Source of the DNA: Silene noctiflora
Lineage: Eukaryota > Streptophyta > Magnoliopsida > Caryophyllales > Caryophyllaceae
DNA: 34,853 nucleotides
NCBI GenBank assembly: GCA_009801015.1
Contig: VHZZ01001465.1
Span: 115,809 to 150,661, forward strand
Direction: 5' to 3'
Positions 20,858 through 33,039 of this stretch are shown piece by piece (positions within the stretch are counted from its first letter, which is position 1; each line of letters opens with the position of its first letter). The position numbers and the translations under genes are program-made. The notes beneath the pieces were generated by a model. That model saw nothing but the letters and a program-made list of their open reading frames with translations. It made no database searches and was not told where the DNA came from.

Positions 20858-22690
20858 TCAGAATTCTGTCACACCTGGTTTTGGCTTGGAGAAGAAAGGA
20901 TCCCATTCATGAGCTCCTACCTCCCTTTTTCCATTTTCTAAAAGGGCATATTTCCAACTGTTTTCCTCGAAAAAGTAATCATATTCCGTCCTGCCTTGAA
21001 TAATATTCCTTCTTAAACTCGTTACCTTGTCTATGATCGCCTGCACGGATGTATCGAATGCATCTCTGAGGGTCTCAAGTTTGGAGCGAGGGTCTGCGTA
21101 TATCAACTGAGGTATCAGATTGACGACCGTTTCTCTCATTATCTTCACTTGCTCAGGCGATATTTTTCGCAGCCAATTCTCAATGCTGATGTTATCCTTT
21201 CGGACAATATTCTCAGGAATAAACACGGAATAGGAGGAATAATTCTTAGGTAGATGCCATGTGTATTGGGTGTAAGCCGAACCCGGGTGGAAAAATACAG
21301 GTATACAGCCTGCCAACATCGAGTCAAAAGCGGACCTCCGGGTATATGAATCCCCTTGAGGTTGAAGGCAAAAAACAGAACTCTGAAACATCTTCATTAT
21401 ACTATCTGGGGAATGGCACTTACTCTCCCCAAAATCACATTCCAAGAGCTTGCAGGCCTTTGTCGCCTTACACTCATTAATTATGTGACCCCTGATTGAC
21501 TTTGGATTGTCTGGTCGCGGTGCCCCAGCAAAAGAAAAGAGATATTTTCTCTTCAACTTGCTCATCCGATCTTGCCAGGCGAACACTTCAGCATCGCTTG
21601 CCGGATGGAAGTAGGTAGGATATGGTATAGCAAAATCATTTGCATTCCATGGGCTTGATTCTACAACCAACATGGACATGTTCTTAGCTGCAGGCAAAAA
21701 TAAAAGCTTGCTACCCCAATCCTGTTCGTTTTCCGACAATCTCCTAAAATCCCAAGTGATCCTGCCTGCAACTAGAAAATGATCTCTACCATCCATAATT
21801 TTCCACTCTGGTCGTTTCATAAGCCAATCAACCAAATCAAGGGAAGCAGCATCCCTCATAGATATATTATAACCCCAAAGATACCGGGCAATATCAAACC
21901 CGGCATAGAATGGCACAAATATAGCAGCAGCAAGAGAAGAGTCATTCGTCAAGCACTCATATTGCTTCATCCGGTTATTAAAAATCACATCGACAGCAAA
22001 TTGGTTAGTAGCATACCACCCAGTATTTGAGAACACACCATCGACATTCTCAAGTGGTGGACCAAGACCGGCATTGGTCGTAAACTTACACATATTGGTC
22101 CACAAACTGAGACTCCTACACTCCTTAAGCATGTCATCATTAAATCTCGAGGGGAGATCATGAACATAAATGTACCTCCCACCACACGGATCACTCTTGT
22201 CATCAGCCGTCTTCAGGGCTTTCATAAACAAAAACTCCTGAGGCTCCTCCTTAGGTACCAAATCATTCCTAGAACTCGGAATATTAACATCAATCTCACT
22301 ACTATTCATCGATTTACCCTCATTGTCGACCTCCCTTTCGATAAAATCATCCCTACTTGAATTAACCTGATCCGGGATCACCAATTTGGTGGGCTCACTT
22401 ACTACAGGAGGGTCACTAGTCGAGTTCCGATTATTAAAAGTCTCGATCTTGATCGGATTCGAGTGCAAGGTAGCGGGTTTAGAGAGAGCACTACCTCCTA
22501 GAACAAAATAAGTATACAAAAGCAAACCCCAAAACAATGCACACAATGAAGTCAACAAACAAAGCCTACTCTTATGATTCTTTCCATTTCCTTTAACCAT
22601 TTGAAATGGAGCATCAATTGTCCACCTCCTCCTCATTATATTATTTCGAGTAGGTCTCCTGAGAGACGCCGTCTCTTTATAAAACCCCAA
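20858..22690 (-). CDS. MUR3: Xyloglucan galactosyltransferase, MUR3/KATAMARI1-like (GT47, exostosin family)
   Basis: Golgi type II membrane enzyme that adds galactose from UDP-Gal to xyloglucan side chains of the primary cell wall. The 610-aa frame is intact and intronless. It has a short cytosolic N-terminus, one signal anchor at about residues 42-65 ([20 protein letters not shown]), a variable polar stem at 70-160, and then the GT47 domain from about 168 ([16 protein letters not shown]) to 560. Strong family segments are [72 protein letters not shown] and [20 protein letters not shown]. They fit MUR3 itself better than the other GT47 galactosyltransferases as I know them. The start is the first ATG; later Met at residues 19 and 31 would also keep the anchor. 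A CACGTG G-box lies about 450 bases upstream. The next gene on this strand upstream encodes complex I NDUFA9. Confidence 0.95.
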   Translation of the reverse strand: MGFYKETASLRRPTRNNIMRRRWTIDAPFQMVKGNGKNHKSRLCLLTSLCALFWGLLLYTYFVLGGSALSKPATLHSNPIKIETFNNRNSTSDPPVVSEPTKLVIPDQVNSSRDDFIEREVDNEGKSMNSSEIDVNIPSSRNDLVPKEEPQEFLFMKALKTADDKSDPCGGRYIYVHDLPSRFNDDMLKECRSLSLWTNMCKFTTNAGLGPPLENVDGVFSNTGWYATNQFAVDVIFNNRMKQYECLTNDSSLAAAIFVPFYAGFDIARYLWGYNISMRDAASLDLVDWLMKRPEWKIMDGRDHFLVAGRITWDFRRLSENEQDWGSKLLFLPAAKNMSMLVVESSPWNANDFAIPYPTYFHPASDAEVFAWQDRMSKLKRKYLFSFAGAPRPDNPKSIRGHIINECKATKACKLLECDFGESKCHSPDSIMKMFQSSVFCLQPQGDSYTRRSAFDSMLAGCIPVFFHPGSAYTQYTWHLPKNYSSYSVFIPENIVRKDNISIENWLRKISPEQVKIMRETVVNLIPQLIYADPRSKLETLRDAFDTSVQAIIDKVTSLRRNIIQGRTEYDYFFEENSWKYALLENGKREVGAHEWDPFFSKPKPGVTEF

Positions 22691-23136
22691 TTAACTAGTA
22701 ATCCAATACACAACAAAACACTAATCTAACAAAAACCCAGATTAGTATCTGTAAAACCCTAGAAAACCCAGATTAGAATGTTCGATTTGATGAATACCCA
22801 GATTGTGATTTAAGCATTTAATGATGAAAATTCAACAAAGTAAATTTAAGGAAAAAAAGGAAGAAAGTAAGAAACTTAGAGGTAATTAAGCAGTAAAGAA
22901 GTAAAAAAGCAGGAAAAAGAGCAGAGCAAACTTAACTGTATGAAGCAGAAAAAGATGGAAAAGTAAGTGAAAGCAGTTAAATATATGGAGAAAAGAGAGA
23001 TTGTAGGAAATGGAGAGAAAGTGGAGGAAAAGTGTGAGAGATTAATGGAGAAAGTAAGGGGAAGGGTGTGTAGTGCACGTTAGATTTGAGCGCCGTAACT
23101 CAAGGGACTGTTGTCGGTGGAAGAGTAATATGAGGA

Positions 23137-23142
23137 CACGTG
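23137..23142. promoter_or_regulatory. G-box CACGTG upstream of MUR3
   Basis: CACGTG in the context GGACACGTGGCATG, about 450 bases upstream of the MUR3 start codon. The GACACGTGGC context also matches an ABRE/bZIP or bHLH/PIF binding site. A functional role is only possible, not shown. Confidence 0.4.
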
Positions 23143-23513
23143 GCATGTGAGGTCATTTATGGCTCCTAAATCATGGCTTGTTTAGTTGTTTTTACTTGGA
23201 ATCTTGGATGGAAGGGAAGCTTGTTTAGTTAGTTGTTTTTACAGTGTTAGGTGTTTTTTTTACTTGCTGAAAATGATTGGACTTCAATTAATGTCCACGT
23301 ATTACCAGCTTCCATTCTTCTTTTCCATTAGTTTCCATTCTTCTTTTCGATTTATTCAGCTTAGTTTAGTTTAGTTTAGTCCATTTAGATTCTCTAAAGT
23401 TGAATTGCTTACAACTTTTCGATAAAATTTTGGGAGTGGAACACATGTAGATATTGGGAAATGGCGTCTTGATTTGGAAATTGTTACAGTGCAACCGTCC
23501 ACATTAAAGTTAG

Positions 23514-23514
<1 letters not shown>

Positions 23515-23565
<51 letters not shown>
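23515..23565. repeat. (GAT)17 microsatellite
   Basis: Seventeen uninterrupted GAT triplets lie between MUR3 and NDUFA9. Nothing suggests they are translated. Confidence 0.97.
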
Positions 23566-23567
<2 letters not shown>

Positions 23568-23728
23568 GTTTAGTAATACATTTGGTTGGAGTGCGTTAAG
23601 TGTCAGTTCAATACATTATTTATTGTCTATTTACGAAGCAGTATAAGGTCTCTTTGCCCTTCTAAGTGTGAATGTGTGTGATCACGATGTGAATTGGTGA
23701 TTCTCAATTAACTCATTTAGTCATCAAT

Positions 23729-23804
23729 TAATTCTAAGTTATAAGCTTAAAATGAATTGTAAGGACTTGAACTAATTCTAAGTTATAAGCTTAAAATGAG
23801 TTGT
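23729..23804. repeat. Two-copy 32-bp repeat, 44-bp period
   Basis: TAATTCTAAGTTATAAGCTT and the next 12 bases at 23729-23760 recur at 23773-23804 with one A/G difference. Confidence 0.88.
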
Positions 23805-24546
23805 GCCAATTAATTAGGGACTTCAATCCTCATTGTTAGTGGCCGACTACTGTGCTCGTTAATGTCTTGGCAAGCGACGTTAAGTAAATGTTACCTATTT
23901 ATTATGAGCCATTTTCAAAAGGAAAAATAAACCCGTCCTATCTTAATTTTCTAAATTCAATATCGAAAAAAGCAATTATATCGTGCCTTTTCTCTTCCTT
24001 CCCAATTTCTTTATCCAAACAAGGTGGACCAAACATCAAGCGGGCTATCTAATTTGACTTCCAACAAGATGGGTATTCAGCAAATCGGTTTTACTCCAAC
24101 TTTCTACAACAACAATGAAGCCAACAAGCTACCAACACGAGTCAAACACATTCCAAATACATCAAGTCTGCCATGAGATACGCACAAAAACTCCACTCAT
24201 GCGAGAAAGTTTGTTGATATTCATGGAAGAATGGAAGATACAAAAAAAAACATTTCTCAAGATTCTGGAATCCATGGATGATGACAGTACAATCCTCCTG
24301 TTTATTATTTCTTCCAGGTTTTCCCGATACCAGTCGACATTCCTCTTCACTAAATAGTTATGAATTGCTACAGATGGTCAGTATTTTTTTTCAAATTAAT
24401 GTACTGAATCCACCTTGTTACAATTTATGAAAGATTACATAAACAAGTTGACAAAGTAATGCCTCCTGTACTCAAAACCGTGACAGAGAATGCATCACAT
24501 ACCGATTCAATGATTCCAGGAAGCTAAGAAAAGTTTAACGCAAATT

Positions 24547-27500
24547 TTATGGGCCGGCTTCTGGATTGACTCTATCACTGATTGTAGACCCAAATGACGG
24601 CCCACCCTTGCGATAGCATGAAAGAAACTCAACAGGATATCCCCTGAGCTTGTGCGGGGAAACACCAAGATCCGTGAAAGTCAAAGCTGTTTCACCATCC
24701 AGAACACAGTAAAAAAATAGTCGACTCTAATCAAATAACTGAATGAGATGATACCATTATGAAACCAGAATGCTAACCATTTTCTGAGACTAAAGTATCC
24801 CCAGAGAAGGCTTTGATCTGATCGAGATTGAAAATTCTGGGATTTGGCATTGGAAATGGAACCTTGTTGAGCAAAATCTCTCGAGGTGAAGACATCACCT
24901 GGATTAAGCACAAATGTACCATATTACGCTGAGTTGCTTCATTGTATACTTGGCAAAGGAAAAGAGAGACGATTGAAATTAACATTCATATAAATTGCCA
25001 TCAAGTAATTCCACTATGTTTCTAAATTTTGAGTGCTCTTTATTATTTTTGGTGATTATTATTGGCAGAAAACAAGATTATCCTGATTCACCTTTAATAT
25101 TTACTCGTACATCTTATGCCATTCATCAAGAATTTGAACACCTCGTAAACACCCTATAATTTAACTCATTAGAAACCAACTTATCCATTAAACTCATCCA
25201 CCCTACTAATCTCATTTGTTCGCTCTTTCTCCTCCATCCTCATCTCTCCTTTCCCTAGTGCTTCCAGCCCTTTCCAACTCCAACCGCAGCTAACCACCCT
25301 ACGGCCTCACTAATGGCCAAAAACTCTCACCTCCCTCCCAGTCGCCTCCCTTGCTCTCCTGCCCTACTTTCTATCAAGCTAATTCGCTCCAGAATTCTCA
25401 TCCATCACGTAATAAAGTTCGTTAATTAACCACCACTTCTGAGAGAAACTGGATTATATGAAGTTAGTTTTACTCCATCCTTTTGGTAAAATGGTTCATT
25501 TATGTGCAAAAATGTTTCAAAAGACAAAACAAACTTATTAGTTATAAAAATAATAGACCAAATAAACATGTAAAGTGCTTCTAGGTAAATAAATAATTAT
25601 ATCATGTGTGTACCATTTTAAAGCAGTAACAGAACACAACAGTACAACTATAACATTATCAACAAGCACAGATGTATTTTACATTACCTTTGCAATTGGC
25701 ACTGGAATTTTGACATAATGAGGATATTCACGAATCATTTCGAACATTAATTCTGCCTGTAATTAAAACAGAACTTCAGCTAGGCATCACAAAAATTGAA
25801 CAAGAACAATGGGTACTATAAAGAATTTTAAATATATTACCAACTCGTGCATTGTAAAGGCGTCAGGTCCTCCAAGTTCATAGGTTTTTCCCATGCTAGA
25901 TCCATCATCTTTTAGCGCAGCCACAATTCCAGCAGCAACATCAGCCACATAAACAGGTTGTATTCTGGACCACAGAACAGTAAAGTACAAACGGTAAAAC
26001 TGATAATACATGAGAATCACACATCAGATGAAAATTTATGTTCTCTTTCCACCAATACTGATGCCGAAATTGCAGCCAAAATATATATATGAAGACATAC
26101 TTATTTGATCCATCCCCAATCAAAGGAAGAAAGCTATAGTTCTTGACGAATTGTGCCCAGATATTCAGGATTCGATCTTCTGTACCAATCATAGTAGAAG
26201 GCCTCATTATGGTTGCCTGTAGATTCAAAACTGGGCTTCGTTAGTATGAAATGATAGCAAACAAGAAACAGGCGGATGCTATACAACTAATACAAGTAAG
26301 ATATTGGCAAAAAAAGTTTAAATGCAAAAGTTTTCAGCATCTAAGTTTGATCAACGACAGGATCGGCCATTGCAATTTGCAAATCTGCCGTTCCTACAAA
26401 TACTGTAGTGGTTAGTGAGTGATAGAAAGTTGATAGGTCTTTCACATAAAACTTTTGGCAATCGCGTCACTCTATAATGCCTATCGAGTTTAATTACTGG
26501 AGCAACATTAGTGTTATCGTGGTTTTGCTCTGAAACGTGCAGGTTCGGATTATCACACCACTTATAACGTAGCTACACCGTTGGCTACAAATAGTCATTA
26601 GCGAATTACTCACTAACTTAAAAGCTTGAAGAAAGCAACCACAATGATGACAGTAAGGACAGCAATGATGGTTCTTGAAAGAGCAAGTTATTAACTTGAA
26701 ACCCGAGAACTTCATACTAAAAGTGACAGTCGGAACTCGGAACCAATCTTATAGCTAGCAAATTTGTTCTGAGCAAATCTACATCCAGACCAAGAAAATC
26801 AAAGTCCCGTGTCATCATCATAGATACTAAATAAAGAAACCTAATACAAACTTATTTTTAAGTGCTACTGGATACACCATAAATTACAAAACAAAAGAAA
26901 TATATGATCAGTTTCACTTGTAAGGAACTTACCTCTGGTAGTTCTCGTAGAATAACTTCCTCTGCAGCAGCTTTAGCTTTAAGCATCCTGGATTCTGATG
27001 TCGGAGATGCTCCAAGGCAAGAGACTTGAATAAATCTCATAATACCACCATGCTCTTTAGCGATCTGCATGACACAAAAATTACTGCAATGACAAAAACA
27101 AAGATATAGACAGGCTTCTATATATAAATGGCTTTGAAACTAGCTATAGAATACAGAGTACTACTTAAGATTGTACAACATACTCCCCAAGTCAATTGAT
27201 GCAATACTCGCTTTCCCTCAATATTTTAGGAATGTTCTGTGATCTTATTCCTCCAAGAGGACCACATATACAACTAATGCCCACACAATTCTCTCACCTC
27301 TGGAAAAAGCGGGGAGAAATAGAAGTCCCTTAGTCTATTCCCAGGAAGCTCAAAAACAAGACAAGAAGCTACCTTCAGATGCCAACCCAAGCCCCAAGTC
27401 TAGACTAGACTATGTTCGTTTGAAAAGCTCAAGTACCTCATTAAGGGGAAAAAAACGAAAAGAGAAACACTGACGAATCCATTTGTTAACTAGATTTGTT

Positions 27501-29768
27501 AACTTATATAAAAATATAAGATTGGAAAATAAGAAGTTGTTAGCACCATGATCAAATACTAATATTTGGTTTGCCTCTTAAAAATGGGTCACTACGCATT
27601 AATCTCTACAAAGGACATTTGACAATACATACAGGATTTGAGGTTGCTAATAAACTCCTTTTAAAAAGAATTAATAAACAATACCCTATTTCTCAATACT
27701 TCTTTATACCTCAATGAACCAAACAGTCCTACAATTTTTTTTTAAAAAAAGTTTAAATAAAAACTGTAATGTAGAACAATTTCAAAGGGTATTGAAATGT
27801 GACATCTACAGTGATAAGTACCACAAACAGAATGCAAGAGTAGAAAACCAACCACAGCAAGCTGTTCAGCCATATGGTAGTTCACTTCCTCAAAGCTATA
27901 GTTTCTTGTCTCGTATTCCCTGCCTGTCCATAAATACAATATCCGATAAGAAAACAAAGGACTCCCAGCACTTAGAAAATAAAATTGAAATTGAACCAAA
28001 CCTATTAGATTGATAACAACATTTGCTTTTGCCATCACAGCTTTAATTGAATTTTCATCTCTTGGATCATATTTCATTGGCACAATCTAAACCAAACAAC
28101 AAAAATAAATCAGAAATTTACTACCATAAGAAACCATTAGGTAGGGAGGAAACCAAAAGCTAGAGAGACTCACCTGTCCCAGATCACCCATCAATTTGAG
28201 ATGGCGAGGAGAGTCCTCAGAACCTCGAAAAGGAACCAAGACTTGACTTCCCATTTTTGCTGAAGTAAATAAAGATGTTGTCAAGGCATAGACAGGTTAA
28301 CGCACAAAGAAAAGTGTAGAACCAATAGAACGTGATATAGGAAGGAAGACAAATGAATCTAGACTGACCAAGTTGTTGTACGAGGTATCGTCCCAAAAAT
28401 CCAGTTGCTCCAAAGACTGTCGCAATGATGCCACTGTAAGACAATAATCAGTGTTAATGATAAAACACACTAATCAGAAATAAAACTGCAATTCCTGATA
28501 AATTAAATCAAAAAAAATTGGCAAAGCTACTTAAAAATGACAAGTGCACTGGAAAGGCGTCTTGGACAAATACTTCTCCACTCATTGAAGCGCCATTTTC
28601 CAAGATTAGAGAAACAAGAGTAAGAAACACGAGTATTCTGCTAACATTCTGAAATGGCTACATAGTAGGAAATAGAACAGCTACATTGCTCTAATTCAAG
28701 AGGGAAATAAACTCCCACTGTCCTAACTCCTAACAAAATTGACCACGATCAAGTACAGCTCTTTCCTACTTATACAAGAAGATACGGCTTAAATGCCTGT
28801 TTTACTGTATGTATAAATAACCAACACCTAATCTTCCACTAAACCTTTCTAGCTTTCTCCTTTTGACTGAGGGTCATGTGAATGTTAATCTTTTGTCTAA
28901 CTATTAAACAAAATCCATTAATCAACTAGACAAACTAGATTCAAAATGTTGCAATTCCTTATGAGACTGGGAATTTAGTACCCTAAGACCTATTCTAGCA
29001 TTCCTGCCATGTAAGCACGTAACCATAACAACTCACAAACTTAAGCCATCGCTAACAACTGAAGCCTCATAGTCGGACATCAACCTACAACAAACAAACT
29101 GGAACACCACGATTCACTGTCATCTACTCTAATTTCGCCAAGTTTTGACATTTTTTAATCCCCGCCTCCATCAAGCACTAAAGAAGTTTGCCATCTCTTT
29201 GTTTGGTATGCAAACAACAAATTTCAACAATTCTTAAGCTTAACACCAGTTAGTATAACAATCCACAATGCCCAAACAACAAAATCATGTTTAACTCCAA
29301 ATTGAAACATATACCAAATAATCTGATTATTGAACACGAGAGAAAATCAATCAACCAAAAACATTACTCAGGTGCCTCAATGGCTCCCGCGAATTGCGAG
29401 GTGGTGGGTCGAGTAAATCAACCAACTATTAATTTAAAAAAATAGAGATACCTAACAGAAGATCTTCCGCCAGTACCCTTGCGAACCAAGTGACCAACGC
29501 CTTTGGGAGCGAGGGTAGATCCGAACCTAGAATGATGAAGATCAGCTCCATAACCTGGAAAAACAACAACAAACAACGAAAAAAATCAGCTAAAATTGGA
29601 GAAGAAAATTGTCGAAAACCCTAGAAATGAGGGTAAAAAATGCGAGGAAATGTGAGATTAGATGAAGAATTAGGGGAAATTACGAGGATGGGAGAAGGTA
29701 GAGAGAGATTTGAGAGGCGATGGGGTGAGGTATTGATTGGAGAGTAATCGCCGGGAAATGGTCGTCAT
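24547..29768 (-). CDS. NDUFA9: NADH dehydrogenase 1 alpha subcomplex subunit 9 (39-kDa subunit, NDUFA9), mitochondrial, 12 exons
   Basis: Accessory subunit of mitochondrial complex I, an atypical SDR that binds NADPH. Exons in transcript order: 29768-29684, 29554-29452, 28433-28369, 28259-28174, 28086-28002, 27923-27853, 27064-26933, 26216-26101, 25964-25841, 25756-25688, 24898-24778, 24686-24547. They sum to 1197 nt, 398 aa plus TAA, with GT-AG at every junction and no frame break. The N-terminus [14 protein letters not shown] is basic and Ser-rich, as in a mitochondrial presequence. [13 protein letters not shown] leads into the Rossmann nucleotide motif FGATGFLG (70-77). Further segments are [93 protein letters not shown] and the C-terminal [10 protein letters not shown]. 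Length fits the plant family (about 400 aa). Introns 2, 6, 7 and 10 are 0.7-1.0 kb. The short minus-strand ORFs here are exons with read-through into introns. Confidence 0.95.
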
Positions 29769-30534
29769 TATCTCCGGTAAGTTGCGGTGGTTCGCACGGT
29801 GGAGAGAGGATTAAAAAGGGAGGAAATTTGGTGAAGTTTGATTGTTGTTGCAATGCCGGACAATTGGGGGGAGGTGAGAGGGTGGGGTTGTGAAATGGTC
29901 GTGTGACTATCAGTATTACTGTGTTGGGCTTGTAGATTCGCAAATTATCGTTTAAGACGGACTAATACGATCATTTATACGATGAAATGTGACTATTTAA
30001 AATGGGTTATTTTTACCACAAAAATACAAATTGTGATGTACTTTCTCTATCAAAACGATCAGTTTATTAAGTTCATAATTAATATACATGTTCTATGAAC
30101 CATAATGAAGGTGTGAAGCTTTGAAAAACGGGAAGGTCTTCGCGCTTAGCATAATCATGCCCCTGACTCAAGTTAGGTTTGGGATGATCAATTTTTAATA
30201 AGTCACCCAGCTACCCTAGTGTGTGCAAGCTAAAGACATTAGCTAATAGTTATTCAATTGACATAAGCATACTCATAGTACATAATCATACGGTAATATA
30301 GTTTATACAACTGAGATTTTATGGGAAAATAATAAACTAGTAGTCTTAGTTGTTACATTCTCGTGCGTACTTGTAATAAATAACACACCTAAAAGGATGA
30401 AAATAAAAGGACTACTTCTCCTAACCATATACTGCCGATTAATTTGTGATTTTAGGTAAATTATATAGGTCCCTAAAAATACGAAATGAATGAACACTGT
30501 AATAAATAAGAAGTTTACCTATTAATAAGCTAGC
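29769..30534. other. Divergent intergenic region between NDUFA9 and the S1-family gene
   Basis: The two genes diverge from here. The first 150 bases beside NDUFA9 are G-rich on the plus strand and probably belong to its leader and core promoter. The 87-aa minus-strand ORF at 29680-29943 overlaps exon 1 in another frame and is a shadow. Nothing else is recognisable except the TATA box at 30535. Confidence 0.5.
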
Positions 30535-30543
30535 TATATATAA
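30535..30543 (+). promoter_or_regulatory. TATA box of the S1-family gene
   Basis: TATATATAA lies 114 bases before the chosen start codon at 30657, giving an expected transcription start near 30565-30575. The upstream in-frame ATG at 30549 would then lie outside the transcript, which supports the later start. Confidence 0.65.
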
Positions 30544-30656
30544 GAAGCATGCGAGAACATACATACCCTAAATTATCTCCTTTAGAATCATCACATCCTT
30601 TAACACAAATATATACCTTGGTTCACTTGTTGATCACCAATTACAAAAGATTAACA

Positions 30657-31100
30657 ATGGAAAACTTTAATAATATAAGCAAAATATTGGTACCCATAAT
30701 AATATTTGTAACAGCAATAAGCAATTTTGTTGAAGAAGCGAATGGATGGGCAGTAGGACCATCACATTATGAATTCAACATAGAAAATGCAATGTCAAAT
30801 GGAGTCCTTAACGTTCATTGTAAATCAAACGACAACGATCTAGGGCCTGTCCGCCTTATGGTGAATAACAATTACACGCAAGGATTCAAGACGGAGATAT
30901 TCAAATCAATACGATATAACTGTGATCTAATGCCGTCGGGAAGAGGACACACGGTGTTTGACACCTTCAAGGACGTGATAGAGTTTGTAGATCATGAATG
31001 TGGTGGGAGACACTGCTTTTGGAAGGCAATGGATGATGGTGTTTACTTGTATCATATTCAGAAAAAGAAGTACTTTAAGAAATATGATTGGAGTCCATAA
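30657..31100 (+). CDS. Plant self-incompatibility S1 (SPH) family secreted protein
   Basis: A 147-aa intronless gene. The N-terminus MENFNNISKILVPIIIFVTA is a signal peptide, with cleavage likely around residues 25-30 (EEANG). The mature part has four cysteines (55, 89, 115, 120) in the S1-family arrangement: VHCKSNDNDLG, a middle YNCDL, and HECGGRHCFWKAMDDGVYLY. It ends with a Lys-rich tail. One N-glycosylation sequon is at Asn72. In Papaver the family founder PrsS is the stigma determinant of self-incompatibility. The many homologues in other plants are small secreted proteins of mostly unknown role, so I do not infer a mating function. I chose the ATG at 30657 because it begins directly with the signal peptide. 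The in-frame ATG at 30549 would add 36 polar residues and lies upstream of the expected transcript start. Confidence 0.88.
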   Translation: MENFNNISKILVPIIIFVTAISNFVEEANGWAVGPSHYEFNIENAMSNGVLNVHCKSNDNDLGPVRLMVNNNYTQGFKTEIFKSIRYNCDLMPSGRGHTVFDTFKDVIEFVDHECGGRHCFWKAMDDGVYLYHIQKKKYFKKYDWSP

Positions 31101-32011
31101 CAACTTATTCATCATATCCAATTATAAATACTATCAGGACGACCGCGTCGTACTCGTTCATTTTAATATTTTCTAGCTAAAATTTTTCATTTTTTTTTTT
31201 TTTTGTTTAATCTATTGTATTACTACGTACTAGTTAAACCTTTTGCCTTCCTTAACTAAAAACCGTAATTTTGCCATTCATTGATTAGAAAGGATAGCGT
31301 CTAATTTTGGTAGTTTTCTTTTTTATAAAAACAAAATTAATCCTCTTCTAAGATCGTTATTGTATGATGAGTAATCGTCTTGTAATACCTTTTGCCCCTC
31401 ATTAATGATATCAATATATTAAATGAGGTATAATTTGTGCATTATAAAACAATTTTGTGGTATACAACGACCTATATGCTAATTTAGGCAACATCAGCAG
31501 GTTTAATGGGTTATATAACTATCAAATCCACCCGTATAAAAAACACTCTATCAAATTTACCAAGTAATTTGTACATCCCATGTCATTAAATGTTTAGATT
31601 ATTAAGAATTCTTTCATGGACATGCTTTACTAAATTATGGACACAATTGAACATTTTACCCTTGACAATTTTTAAACCATCTTTTACAAATTTTCACATG
31701 TTTGACTAATTAAACTACCCAACCCACCCTCCAACCATCAGTTATCACCACCCATTAACCACCGCCTCCTGGCCACGGCCGTATTCCCTGTTCATCGCTG
31801 GCCACACTGACTAGACAAAGTCGCCTACAAACCCGACCTCATACCTAGATCCCACCGGTCTCCTAACCAACTGCTCTATACCCACCTCTAACGCCACCTA
31901 GACCAACCTTTGACCCCGTCGATCACCACAAACCACACACCCTCGCCCACCATGACGCCCTCCTCTTCCCTCCACGCACAACAATAACCTTTCTCCCTCG
32001 CATTCGTCTAC
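31101..32011. other. Gene-free region downstream of the S1-family gene
   Basis: It holds the 3' untranslated region of the S1-family gene, a T-run (about 31190-31208), AT-rich DNA, and from about 31700 a C-rich, CCACC-rich low-complexity stretch. A similar C-rich stretch lies in intron 10 of NDUFA9 (25190-25400). No coding frame is supported. Confidence 0.5.
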
Positions 32012-32369
32012 GTAGCACGGACACTCCTCCTAACCAGTCGTCTCGTGTCTGACACCGACACTCGTCAGACACATGCCTAAACGTGTCAGATATCATAAAC
32101 GAGGAATAAGATGTTGAAAGACTGAAAGAGATTGATTAGAAGATGAGTTTGGGTGGGAATTGAGAATGGGTTATAGTCAAAGTCAAATTTTATTTTCAAT
32201 TATTTAAATTTAATATTAAATACATTTACAAAAATAAAATTGTACGTTATTTATAACTATAAAATATATGTTTTATTAAATTTAAATAACGTTTTCCGAT
32301 CCGTGTCCTGAATTTCATGAGATGTCGTCTCACGTATCCGTGTCGTGTCCGTGTCCGTTTTGGTGCTAC
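32012..32369. mobile_element. Candidate MITE with GTAGCAC terminal inverted repeats
   Basis: The left end is GTAGCACGGACAC. The reverse complement of the right end reads GTAGCACC, with CGGACACGGACAC a few bases further in. GTGTC and GACAC words are abundant in both arms, while the centre (about 32170-32280) is AT-rich. The imperfect inverted arms and length fit a non-autonomous DNA transposon. No convincing target duplication was found, so superfamily and exact borders are uncertain. Confidence 0.5.
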
Positions 32370-33039
32370 CTAGGCCTTCGTGCACGATGGGCCACCACAC
32401 TCGCCTCCCTCCCCTACCACACTTAACCCTAAACTGATTATTTTTCCCCAATTTGATTTATTTTGATATATTTGATTCATAATTACTTAAATTTGAATGA
32501 TTACTTAATCAATTTGAGAACTAAATCAACTAAGGAGGGTAATTTATTAGTTTGGATTTGATTAATGTCAACAAGAAGTGAGATGGAGAGAATGTTTTTC
32601 TTAGAAAAGGGTTAGGCTTGGAAAAATAATGGCTTAGAAAAAGGGCAAGGCATGGAAAAATAATGGAAAAATATATGTTTATGAAAGAGTAAAAGTAGTC
32701 CTTGAAAGAGCAATAAAAGATTATTACTTTTATTGATGCTGGATGATGATTAAGTAATAACTAGTTTTGCGACCCGTGAAATTTACGGGTTTCATTTTTG
32801 TTTTGCCAATTTGTAAATTCTAACGGTGCAACTTTATAATAATAAGAGAATGTTGTATCAAGTCATCACTGCAAGAAATATTAGTTAATTATTTTTTTAA
32901 CAAACAATATATAGTAAATCATTGTGCATGTATTGTATTCAAAGTAGTCAATAAATTCTAAAGAGCCTTGGTCGGTGATTAGAAACTCTAAAGACGACTT
33001 AAATAGAGAGGTTAAAACAACAAATGAAGGAAATGAGCA
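32370..33039. other. Gene-free AT-rich stretch before the TRIM-like LTR
   Basis: No gene is supported. The only structure noted is a small inverted repeat, ACCCGT-GAAATTT-ACGGGT (32772-32790), of a kind common at the ends of dispersed plant repeats. Confidence 0.45.

Larger units (their letters stand above)
22691..24546. other. Region between MUR3 and NDUFA9 genes (MUR3 promoter side)
   Basis: No gene is supported. Near the MUR3 start, 22840-23060 is purine-rich on the plus strand, so the MUR3 leader would be pyrimidine-rich. A G-box lies at 23137-23142. Further out are a (GAT)17 tract (23515-23565) and a 32-bp duplication. The 3' end of the NDUFA9 transcript must fall just below 24547. The 80-aa frame at 24115-24357 has no recognisable content. 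Confidence 0.6.

Noticed and set aside
21259..22360. Plus-strand ORFs of 66-83 aa and other minus-frame ORFs inside MUR3
   Set aside because: They are shadows of the 610-aa MUR3 frame.
24115..24357. 80-aa ORF between MUR3 and NDUFA9
   Set aside because: No recognisable content, overlaps another ORF on the opposite strand, and no start or promoter context supports it.
25190..25400. C-rich stretch in NDUFA9 intron 10 as a possible exon
   Set aside because: Exons 10 and 11 join in frame at conserved residues without it. The stretch is low-complexity and resembles the C-rich repeat near 31700-31960.
26400..26710. Inverted GTTAGTGAGT/ACTCACTAAC pair in an NDUFA9 intron as a MITE
   Set aside because: Only about 12 bp pair, and no target duplication or second matching element end could be found.
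29680..29943. 87-aa minus-strand ORF at the NDUFA9 5' end
   Set aside because: It is in another frame from exon 1. The ATG at 29768 gives a presequence that splices in frame into the conserved protein.
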